Shown here: positions 57,468-64,000 of the stretch, one piece after another | How the letters are laid out: every line of letters begins with the position of its first letter | How positions within the stretch are numbered: position 1 is the first letter of the stretch | Assembly (NCBI GenBank): GCA_039794565.1 | Contig: JAUQVX010000002.1 | Span: 1 to 64,000, forward strand | Length of the DNA stretch: 64,000 nt | Direction of reading: 5' to 3' | From: Gloeomargarita sp. SRBZ-1_bins_9 | GTDB lineage: Bacteria > Cyanobacteriota > Cyanobacteriia > Gloeomargaritales > Gloeomargaritaceae | Program-made: the position numbers and the translations under genes | Notes under the pieces: generated by a model | Told to the model about the DNA's origin: nothing | Seen by the model: only the letters and a program-made list of their open reading frames with translations | Database searches by the model: none

Positions 57468-58145
57468 ATGGGAGACGAGTTCCAGCGGCGGGTTTGTAAG
57501 GCGATGATTACCAGTCTGGCCAACGTGCCTCTGATCACCAGCTTGATGGGGGAGATGATTCAGGAGGCGCCTCCCCGTCCCGAAACGGGGCCAAACCTCC
57601 AAGAGCGACTGATGCAGGCGCGGATCTTGGTGTTGGGCACCCAGGTCACCGATGCCGTGGCCAATCAATTGGTGGCGAGTTTGTTGTACCTAGACGCCCA
57701 GGACCCTACCCAGGACATCAAGTTATTCATCAACTCCCCCGGCGGTTCGGTGACGGCGGGCATGGCCATTTATGACACGATGCAGCAAGTGCGAGCGGAC
57801 GTCTCCACCATTTGTTTTGGTCTGGCGGCCAGTATGGGGGCGTTTCTGCTGGCGGCGGGTGCTCCCGGTAAACGCTTTTCCATGCCCAGTTCGCGGATTA
57901 TGATCCACCAGCCTCTTGGGGGCGCGCAAGGGCAGGCCATTGACATTGAAATCCAAGCCCGGGAAATCCTTTACCACAAGCGCCGGTTAAACGAATTGCT
58001 TGCGCAGCACACGGGCCAGCCCTTTGAGCGGATCGAGGCGGATACGGACCGGGACTTTTTCATGTCGGCCAGTGAAGCCCGGGAGTACGGTTTAATTGAC
58101 CACATCCTCACCCGCGAGACCCTCTATCCCGCGGCGGCCGCCTAA
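57468..58145 (+). CDS. clpP: ATP-dependent Clp protease proteolytic subunit
   Basis: A 225-residue ClpP with an extended N-terminus of about 25 residues. Catalytic triad: Ser in [14 protein letters not shown], His in IMIHQPLGG, Asp in the conserved [10 protein letters not shown] stretch. [20 protein letters not shown] is the oxyanion strand region. It starts six bases after tig with GAGG upstream and precedes clpX. One of several cyanobacterial ClpP paralogues, so paralogue number is not assigned. Confidence 0.95.
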   Translation: MGDEFQRRVCKAMITSLANVPLITSLMGEMIQEAPPRPETGPNLQERLMQARILVLGTQVTDAVANQLVASLLYLDAQDPTQDIKLFINSPGGSVTAGMAIYDTMQQVRADVSTICFGLAASMGAFLLAAGAPGKRFSMPSSRIMIHQPLGGAQGQAIDIEIQAREILYHKRRLNELLAQHTGQPFERIEADTDRDFFMSASEAREYGLIDHILTRETLYPAAAA

Positions 58146-58174
58146 ACCATCTATCGTCTGTCTGGGGAGGGTTT

Positions 58175-59488
58175 ATGTCCCGCTATGATGGTCACCTGAA
58201 ATGTTCCTTCTGCGGCAAATCCCAGGATCAGGTCCGCAAACTGATTGCTGGGCCGGGGGTGTACATCTGCGACGAGTGCGTGGAGTTGTGCAACGAGATC
58301 CTGGAGGAGGAATTATCCGAAGCCCGCAGTACGGCACCGGCGCCCAAACGCAAGCCCGCAGCCAGTCGTCCGGCTGTAACCGCCAATTGGGGTCCCCTCC
58401 CCCGCCCCCAGGAGATCAAGCAGTATTTGGACCAGCACGTCATCGGCCAGGAGGAGGCCAAGAAAATCCTGTCGGTGGCGGTTTATAACCATTACAAGCG
58501 CCTGCGGGCGGAGTCCCAGGGCAATGACGACGGGGTAGAACTGCAAAAGTCCAACGTGTTGCTCATTGGGCCGACGGGGTGCGGCAAGACCCTTTTGGCC
58601 CAGACGCTGGCGAAATTGTTAGACGTGCCCTTTGCGGTGGCGGATGCGACGACCCTGACGGAAGCGGGCTACGTGGGGGAGGATGTGGAAAACATTTTGC
58701 TCCGCCTGTTGCAGGTGGCCGATATGGATGTGGAGCGGGCGCAACAGGGGATTGTGTATATTGATGAGATCGACAAAATTGCCCGCAAGAGCGAGAATCC
58801 CTCCATCACCCGGGATGTGTCCGGCGAGGGGGTGCAGCAGGCCTTGCTCAAAATCCTGGAGGGCACCATTGCCAATGTTCCTCCCCAGGGGGGCCGCAAA
58901 CATCCCTACCAGGAATGCATTCAAATCAACACCAGTAATATCCTGTTTATTTGCGGCGGGGCCTTTGTGGGTTTGGAGCGGGTGATCGAGCAACGCCTTG
59001 GTCGCAAAACCATGGGGTTTCTCCTAGAGGATTCCCCAACGCCTTTGCCGGATAAGGGCCAGCGCACTTCGCTGCTGCGGGAAGTGGAACCCGATGACCT
59101 AGTGAAATTTGGCATGATTCCCGAATTCACCGGGCGGATTCCGGTGATTGCCGTCCTGGACCCCCTGGACGAGGAGGCGCTGGCGGCCATTTTGACCCAA
59201 CCCCGCAATGCCCTGGTCAAGCAGTACCAGAAATTGATGCGCATGGACAATATCGAGTTAGAGTTTGAACCGGAGGCCCTACAGGCGATTGCCCGGGAGG
59301 CCTACCGGCGGAAAACGGGGGCACGGGCGCTGCGCAGCATTATCGAAGAGTTGATGTTGGATGTGATGTACGAGTTACCGTCCCGCCAGGATGTGGCCCA
59401 TTGCCGGATCACCCGGGAGATGGTGGAAAAACGTTCAACGGCGGCGGTGCTACTGCATCCCACGGCGGCCCGCTCCCGTCTGGCCTAG
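58175..59488 (+). CDS. clpX: Clp protease ATP-binding subunit ClpX
   Basis: A 437-residue AAA+ unfoldase. N-terminal zinc domain CSFCGKS…CDECVELC, Walker [13 protein letters not shown], Walker [12 protein letters not shown], the pore loop GYVGED, sensor 2 (GARALRSI) and the IGL-type ClpP-binding loop region ([13 protein letters not shown]) are present. It delivers tagged or native substrates into the ClpP chamber encoded just upstream. Confidence 0.97.
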   Translation: MSRYDGHLKCSFCGKSQDQVRKLIAGPGVYICDECVELCNEILEEELSEARSTAPAPKRKPAASRPAVTANWGPLPRPQEIKQYLDQHVIGQEEAKKILSVAVYNHYKRLRAESQGNDDGVELQKSNVLLIGPTGCGKTLLAQTLAKLLDVPFAVADATTLTEAGYVGEDVENILLRLLQVADMDVERAQQGIVYIDEIDKIARKSENPSITRDVSGEGVQQALLKILEGTIANVPPQGGRKHPYQECIQINTSNILFICGGAFVGLERVIEQRLGRKTMGFLLEDSPTPLPDKGQRTSLLREVEPDDLVKFGMIPEFTGRIPVIAVLDPLDEEALAAILTQPRNALVKQYQKLMRMDNIELEFEPEALQAIAREAYRRKTGARALRSIIEELMLDVMYELPSRQDVAHCRITREMVEKRSTAAVLLHPTAARSRLA

Positions 59489-59537
59489 GGTTGTCCCCCC
59501 TAGATTAGCCTGGCCGGGGTATCTGGTGCTTGACTTG

Positions 59538-59625
59538 ACCCCTTGTAGGGGTGGCAGGTTGCTGTCCTGGAGTGGCGAAGGGGTTAGTCAGCCCACTCCT
59601 ACCGGAGGACTCCCCTCGAAAGTCC
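59538..59625. other. Intergenic stretch with stacked hairpins, possible structured RNA
   Basis: Between clpX and tRNA-Arg three stems can be drawn: ACCCCT/AGGGGT (59538-59543/59547-59552), GGAGTGG/CCACTCC (59569-59575/59593-59599) and GGACT/AGTCC (59607-59611/59621-59625). CTCC/GGAG (59596-59599/59604-59607) would compete with the second. There is no T-run, so it is not a classic terminator. Nothing else was seen in 59489-59651. Confidence 0.35.
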
Positions 59626-59651
59626 CTGCTGTCGCCCTTGGTCAAGGCTCA

Positions 59652-59724
59652 CGAGCATGGAGGGATTTGAACCCCCGACCACCAGACCCGGAATCTGGTG
59701 CTCTATCCACTGAGCTACATGCCC
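59652..59724 (-). tRNA. tRNA-Arg (anticodon CCG)
   Basis: Read leftward: acceptor GGGCATG/CATGCTC (one G-U), D-arm GCTC/GAGC, anticodon stem CCAGA/TCTGG with loop TTCCGGG (anticodon CCG), variable loop TGGTC, T-arm GGGGG/CCCTC with loop TTCAAAT, discriminator G. CCA is not encoded. Confidence 0.94.
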
Positions 59725-59804
59725 CTAAGCTTCCAGTGTAGCAATTCGATAGTTGCACTGGCGCACTGCTATCATACCAGGTAGTTCAGGTTTAGGTACG
59801 GTCC

Positions 59805-60443
59805 ATGGGTGTACGTTTTTGGCGGTCTTGGTGGCAACGGTTGGTGGTCCTGGGGGCGATTGTGGGATTGGTGGTTCTGGGGGCCGTCGGTTTATCCCCA
59901 GCTCAAACCCCGGCGAATCCCATTGGGGTTGATCCCCTGGATATAGCCGTGTCTCCCCCCAAGCTGTTGAGTATGGCCGGGGGCAGGCGGTTGATGGATG
60001 AGGCGGCCCAGGCGATTGCCCGCAACGACTACAAGACGGCGATTACCAAGCTCCAGGACGCCCGCCAGGTGTTTAATCAGCTCTCGACCTTTCACTCCCA
60101 GTTGGTGAGCAGTTTTACCGGGATTGATAACCAGGTGGCGGACAGTCAACGGCGTCGGGCAGCCGAGGCGGCGGAAATGCGGGACCAGGCGACCTATCAA
60201 CTGGCGCTCGTCCACCGGGCCCAGCAGGAACCGGACTTGGCCGTACCCCTGTTGGTGCAAATTATCCGTAGCCAGCAGCCGACGCGGGAGTTGGGGCAAA
60301 AAGCGTACCAGCAGTTGCTGGAAATCGGGTTTGTGGATGTGCCATTCCCCCGCTTTGGCGACACGGGTCCCCGACCACCGGCTACCCCTGCCCCCCAGCA
60401 ACAGCAACCGAACCGCCCAGCGCCATCTCCAGCGCCCCGCTGA
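59805..60443 (+). CDS. Exported helical protein of unknown function
   Basis: 212 residues with a signal peptide or anchor (about residues 12-33, ending near SPAQT), a helical middle part that reads like one or two TPR units (AIARNDYKTAITKLQDARQVF; ATYQLALVHRAQQEPDLAVPLL), and a Pro/Gln-rich tail (from about residue 182). I do not recognise the family. It is coupled to the deaminase gene by a TGATG overlap, although the link in function is unclear. Confidence 0.7.
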   Translation: MGVRFWRSWWQRLVVLGAIVGLVVLGAVGLSPAQTPANPIGVDPLDIAVSPPKLLSMAGGRRLMDEAAQAIARNDYKTAITKLQDARQVFNQLSTFHSQLVSSFTGIDNQVADSQRRRAAEAAEMRDQATYQLALVHRAQQEPDLAVPLLVQIIRSQQPTRELGQKAYQQLLEIGFVDVPFPRFGDTGPRPPATPAPQQQQPNRPAPSPAPR

Positions 60444-60976
60444 TGCCAGAAGCCGGTCGCCCCAGTTGGGATGAATACTTCCTGATGCTGGCGAAGTTGG
60501 CAGCGACCCGCTCGACGTGCTTGGCCTTGCCGGTGGGGGCGGTGATCGTCAAACAACGGCAGGTCTTGGCGACGGGTTACAACGGCCCCCCCTCCGGTTC
60601 CCCCCACTGCACCGCCCAGGGCTTCTGTTACCCCGGCCTACCCCGCTGTGACCTGAGCCGTTCCTTGCCCTCCCGCGCCATCCACGCCGAAGCCAATGCC
60701 ATTGCCCAGGCGGCCCGCTACGGCATTTCCACCGAAGGCGCCACCATCTACGTGACCCTAGCCCCCTGTTTGGCTTGTTTGAAGCTCATCATTTCGGCGG
60801 GGATTCGGGAAGTGGTCTATGAAACCCCTTTCCACGGGGATAATACTCTGCAGGAGAGCTTCATCCGCGAGGGTTTGCTTCGCATGCGCCAAGTTCAGAT
60901 CGACCCGGCCGTGACCGCCAGGGCCATCCGGTTTCTCCAGGGGGAGACCTCCCTCCTGTTGCCCCAGGAAGCCTAG
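60443..60976 (+). CDS. Deoxycytidylate (dCMP) deaminase, ComEB type
   Basis: A 177-residue zinc deaminase converting dCMP to dUMP for dTTP synthesis. Zinc site: HAEANAIAQ (His plus proton-shuttling Glu) and PCLACLKLI (two Cys). GAVIVKQRQVLATGYNGPPSG is the substrate-side strand block. An inserted Cys-containing loop (CTAQGFCYPGLPRCD) is typical of dCMP deaminases and may bind a second zinc. The stop interlocks with pilT by four bases. Confidence 0.92.
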   Translation: MPEAGRPSWDEYFLMLAKLAATRSTCLALPVGAVIVKQRQVLATGYNGPPSGSPHCTAQGFCYPGLPRCDLSRSLPSRAIHAEANAIAQAARYGISTEGATIYVTLAPCLACLKLIISAGIREVVYETPFHGDNTLQESFIREGLLRMRQVQIDPAVTARAIRFLQGETSLLLPQEA

Positions 60977-62139
60977 AATCCCGCTTTCCCCCGCAGGAGC
61001 ATGGCCATCTCGTTGGGTTTGGGGGAGGCCTCTAGAGCCGTCTCTTCCGTGATCCGTCCCTCCTCGTAGAGGCGCAGCAGGCACTGGTTCATGGTGCACA
61101 TGCCATCCAGGGTGGAGCGGGGAATCAGGTTCTCAATCTCGTCCACTTCGTCCCGGCGGATGTAGTCCTTGATGGCGTCGGTATTGATCATAATTTCGTG
61201 GATGGCCGTGCGTTTGCCATCGGTGGTGCGCACCAGGGCCTGGGCAATCACCGCCACCAGGGTTTCCGCAATCTGCACCCGCATAGGGGGTTGCTCCGAC
61301 GGCTCGTACAGGTTGAGGATCCGGTCAATGGTTTTCACCGCACTATTGGTGTGCAGAGTGCCGAACACCAGGTGACCGGTTTGGGCAGCCTTCAGGGCAA
61401 TGTTGACCGTCTCCCGGTCCCGCATCTCCCCAATCAGAATGATGTCCGGGTCCTCCCGCAAGGAGGCTTTTAGGGCGTTTTCAAACTTCAAGGTGTGAAT
61501 GCCCACCTCCCGCTGGCGGATCAGGGATTTCTTGCTGAAATGCACAAATTCCACCGGGTCCTCAATGGAGATGATGTGTTTGGGAAGGGTCTGGTTAATG
61601 TAGTCCACCATGGCTGCCAAAGTGGTGGATTTCCCGGAACCCGTCGGTCCGGTCACCAGAATCAATCCCTTCTGGTAATGGCACAGGTCCTTGAAAACCG
61701 AGGGCAATCCCAACTGATCAATGGTGAGAATTTTCAAGGGAATGAGACGCAACACCAAAGCCGGCCCCCGCAGGGAAATAAACAGGTTAATGCGCACGCG
61801 AATCTCGTCGCGGAAGGTGCAGGCGCCGTCAAATTCCATGTTTTTGCGAAAGAGTTCGATCTGCTCCGGCTGCAACATTTCCGCAAGCCAGCGGTCGTAG
61901 GTTTCCAGGTCGGTCACCGGTAGGTCTTCCACGATTTCCATAATTCCCCGCTTGCGGAATCGGGGCCGCTCGTTGACGCCGATGTGGATGTCCGAGGCCC
62001 CCTCTGCTTGGGCGCGAAATACCAATTCCTCCATTGAGGGCACCCGGGGTCCGCTGGCTTTGGCTACCGGTGGCGCAACGGTTCGTGGGGGTGGCACCGG
62101 GGGAACGGGGGGCGGTGGTGGAATCGGCGTCGTGCTCAT
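60973..62139 (-). CDS. pilT: Type IV pilus retraction ATPase PilT
   Basis: 388 residues from ATG 62139 (AGGTG upstream); a GTG three codons earlier is possible. An unusual Pro-rich N-terminal tail (about residues 6-25) precedes the PAS-like domain and the secretion-ATPase core: Walker A GPTGSGKST, Asp box, Walker B ILIGEMRDRET, His box FGTLHTNSA and the PilT-specific AIHEIMI. It disassembles pili for twitching and phototaxis. No pilB or pilC is adjacent in the window. Confidence 0.95.
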   Translation of the reverse strand: MSTTPIPPPPPVPPVPPPRTVAPPVAKASGPRVPSMEELVFRAQAEGASDIHIGVNERPRFRKRGIMEIVEDLPVTDLETYDRWLAEMLQPEQIELFRKNMEFDGACTFRDEIRVRINLFISLRGPALVLRLIPLKILTIDQLGLPSVFKDLCHYQKGLILVTGPTGSGKSTTLAAMVDYINQTLPKHIISIEDPVEFVHFSKKSLIRQREVGIHTLKFENALKASLREDPDIILIGEMRDRETVNIALKAAQTGHLVFGTLHTNSAVKTIDRILNLYEPSEQPPMRVQIAETLVAVIAQALVRTTDGKRTAIHEIMINTDAIKDYIRRDEVDEIENLIPRSTLDGMCTMNQCLLRLYEEGRITEETALEASPKPNEMAMLLRGKAGF

Positions 62140-62247
62140 AACGTGCACCTGGACAGGGGTCTTGTTTACTGTACCCAGATCGCTCCTCGATTTTAGCCTG
62201 CCCTGGGGAAATCGCCTAATATTAAAGGCAGCGGCGCAGTATAAACC

Positions 62248-62829
62248 ATGGTAACCACCTCCCGGAAGTAGTCCTTGGCTGAATATTTGGAATACGATGA
62301 CGGCACGGATACCCGCTATAAGTTGGTCAAGGGGGAGCTGGTACCGCTAGTGCTGCCGACAGGACGATATGTGGCGCTTTGCCAACCTCTGGAACGCCTG
62401 CTAGAACAGGAAATTCAGGGGTTAGGGACGGATTGGTTGGTTGGGCGGGGCGATGGGGGAGTATGCCTTCCCCGAGGCGTCGGCTTGGCCACGGTGCGTA
62501 TTCCCGACTTGGTGGTGATTCCCCAGGACACCTGGGCGCAATGGCAAGAGAAGGTAGCGGTGATCGACTGTGACCTTCCCCCGCCCCTGTTGGTCATCGA
62601 GGTCGTCAGCCCTTCCACCCGCGACACGGACTACCGCACCAAACGCCCCGAGTATGCGGCCTGGGACATTCCGGAGTACTGGATTGTGGACCCCCAGGAG
62701 GAGACCCTCACCGTCTTGATCAACCGGGATGGCTGGTTTGATGCCCAGACCGATAGCGGCGACCGACGGTTACAAACTCTCACCTTTGCTGACGCTGCTT
62801 GGACACCTTGGCCGGTTTTGGCCGTTTAA
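62248..62829 (+). pseudogene. Uma2-family (DUF820) nuclease-like gene with early in-frame amber codon
   Basis: From ATG 62248 the frame reads MVTTSRK, then TAG (62269-62271), then SLAEYLEYDDGTDTRYKLV onward without further damage to 62829. The first residues on both sides of the TAG match how Uma2 proteins normally begin, so the stop looks like a recent nonsense change. A TTG at 62275 could restart translation and give a 184-residue protein with the PD-(D/E)xK-like core intact (RIPDLVVIP, LLVIEVVSPS, DYRTKRPEY, DIPEYWIVDP). Either a fresh pseudogene or a gene using the TTG. Confidence 0.7.
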
Positions 62830-62833
62830 TCCC

Positions 62834-64000
62834 GTGCTGACCAGTCTGATAGCCCTCATTCTCCTGGGATTACTGGCAGGGCAAACCGCGCAACGCCTGC
62901 ATGTACCGGCTTTGGTGGGGATGGTGCTGGTGGGGATGCTGCTGGGACCGCCGGGGTTGAATCTCCTCAGTCCTGACCTGCTGGCTGGTGCAGAGGAGGT
63001 GCGGGCGATCGCGGTGATGGTGATCCTGATGAAGGCGGGACTGGGACTCGACCGGGAGAAACTGCGGCAACAGGGTACGGTGGCCCTGCGACTGGGGTTT
63101 TTGCCGGCTTTGGGGGAAGCGCTGGTGGTGGCGGCAGCCGCAGTGGTCCTGCTGGGGTTTGATTGGCTGCAGGGGTTGCTCCTGGGGTGTGTGCTGGGGG
63201 CGGAATCGCCGGCGGTGATCGTCCCGGGCATGCTGCGGCTCAAGAGTTTGGGATGGGGGGTGGACAAGGGCATTCCCGACGCCATCCTGACGGGCAGCGC
63301 TCTGTCGGATGTGTTGTTGCTGCTGCTGTTTAACCTGCTGATGGCTTGGTTGACGGCCCGGTCGGCTGCCGGGGTCTGGTGGTTGCCGGTGCAGGTGGTG
63401 GTGCAGGTGGGGCTGGGAATTGCCCTGGGCTGGTTGATGGCCCAGCTGCTGGTGGCCCTGCTGGTCAAACAAAACTGGACCCAGAATGCTGTCCAGGACG
63501 GGTTGCTCACGGCGGCCTTGGCCCTGGCTTTGGTGGTGGGGGCAGAGCAGTTTCCCTGGTACTCCGGCTATCTGGCGGTGATGGCCACCGGCTTTTTTCT
63601 CATCGAATTGGATGCCCCCTTGGCGCGGCGGTTGCGGGGGAGTTTTGACGGGTTGTGGGTGGGGGCGGAACTGTTCTTGTTTGTCCTGCTGGGGGCGAGT
63701 ATTCAACTGGGAGTCCTGGCGGAGACCTGGCGCGTGGGGTTGGTGATTTTAGCGGTGGGTACATTGCTGGGACGGGGGGCCGGCTGGTGGCTCTCCACCT
63801 GGGGCAGCAACTGGAATGGGCGAGAGCGGCTGTTTTTGCTGGCGGGCAATTCGGCCAAGGCCACGGTCCAGGCGGCGATTGGGGCGTTACCCCTGGCGGC
63901 AGGCCTCCCCAGCGGCGAGCAAATCCTGGCCCTGGCGGCCCTGTCTATCCTGGTGACGGCGCCCTTAGGAGCCTGGGCGATTTCCACCTTTGCGCCCCGT
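62834..64000 (+). CDS. Cation/proton antiporter (NhaP/Kef-like), N-terminal part
   Basis: An open frame of 389 codons from GTG 62834 running off the right edge. The product is almost entirely membrane helices (about eleven). Motifs recall monovalent cation:proton antiporters: GMVLVGMLLGPPG near residue 28, VMVILMKAGLGLD near 62, GCVLGAESPAVIVPGM near 114 and AILTGSALSDVLLLLLFN near 143. Ion specificity and any cytosolic regulatory domain cannot be judged because the 3' end is missing. It starts four bases after the Uma2 stop. Confidence 0.82.
   Translation, partial: MLTSLIALILLGLLAGQTAQRLHVPALVGMVLVGMLLGPPGLNLLSPDLLAGAEEVRAIAVMVILMKAGLGLDREKLRQQGTVALRLGFLPALGEALVVAAAAVVLLGFDWLQGLLLGCVLGAESPAVIVPGMLRLKSLGWGVDKGIPDAILTGSALSDVLLLLLFNLLMAWLTARSAAGVWWLPVQVVVQVGLGIALGWLMAQLLVALLVKQNWTQNAVQDGLLTAALALALVVGAEQFPWYSGYLAVMATGFFLIELDAPLARRLRGSFDGLWVGAELFLFVLLGASIQLGVLAETWRVGLVILAVGTLLGRGAGWWLSTWGSNWNGRERLFLLAGNSAKATVQAAIGALPLAAGLPSGEQILALAALSILVTAPLGAWAISTFAPR

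Noticed and set aside
59391-59741. 116-residue rightward open frame over the end of clpX and tRNA-Arg
   Set aside because: It is out of frame with clpX and its end is the antisense of a tRNA, a common artefact.

Overview
The window comes from a cyanobacterium with moderately high GC. Several genes shown here are diagnostic for the phylum: a NrtABCD nitrate/nitrite ABC transporter with the fused NrtC, a ferredoxin-NADP+ reductase with an N-terminal CpcD-like linker domain (petH), the pipX-pipY pair, Ycf36 and Ycf41 proteins, the division genes sepF/cdv2 and a cdv3/DivIVA-like gene, a cyanobacterial-type RNA polymerase omega subunit, and a tRNA-Leu(UAA) interrupted by a group I intron. I cannot name the species. 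The cellulose-synthase/HlyD pair resembles one described in a thermophilic unicellular cyanobacterium, but a thermophilic or deep-branching origin is only a guess. No phage, insertion sequence or CRISPR array was seen; this looks like core chromosome.

Layout. 1-5.1 kb: the end of nrtA, then nrtB-nrtC-nrtD, convergent with petH. 5.2-10.8 kb: tRNA-Arg(CCU); a leftward polysaccharide block (HlyD adaptor, cellulose-synthase-like GT2); an AMIN/M23 cell-wall hydrolase; rpoZ. 10.9-13.8 kb: an odd 2TM-RCK channel-like protein, aroK and an HtrA protease. 13.8-21.3 kb: the most unusual region. A TPR/GT41 (O-GlcNAc-transferase-like) gene and a MerR-pentapeptide regulator diverge from a 1114-residue tubulin-superfamily protein that is coupled to a nucleotide-sugar epimerase. 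21.3-33 kb: housekeeping genes (Ycf41/SSB-like, rdgB, a flippase-like membrane protein, intron-bearing tRNA-Leu, purN, a radical SAM protein, mnmE, mutS, SpoIID-like, agmatine deiminase). 33-42.3 kb: a leftward run with a pentapeptide protein, an unknown protein, a Cdv3-like coiled coil, coaD, a Dpp/Opp-type permease, apt, uvrA, a small membrane protein and the N-terminal half only of a B12-dependent ribonucleotide reductase. 42.4-45 kb: pipX-pipY, sepF, proC. 45-54 kb: TPR protein, ycf36, asparaginase, tRNA-fMet, USP, trpA, GT4, and the N-terminal ~720 residues only of CobN. 54-64 kb: sppA, asd, tig-clpP-clpX, tRNA-Arg(CCG), a dCMP deaminase, pilT, an Uma2 gene with an early amber codon, and an incomplete cation/proton antiporter.

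How they work together. The nrt genes import nitrate, PetH supplies the NADPH/ferredoxin redox link, and PipX/PipY belong to the PII-NtcA nitrogen-signalling network, so both ends of the nitrogen story lie in one window. SepF and the Cdv3-like protein serve division; Tig-ClpP-ClpX, HhoA and SppA serve proteostasis. Two cobalamin-linked genes (cobN, nrdJ) each lack their C-terminal half although the remaining frames are clean. They are either split genes with partners elsewhere or a joint loss of B12 synthesis and use. Genes are tightly packed: four convergent pairs interlock by exactly four bases at their stop codons, and at least seven same-strand pairs share start/stop bases.
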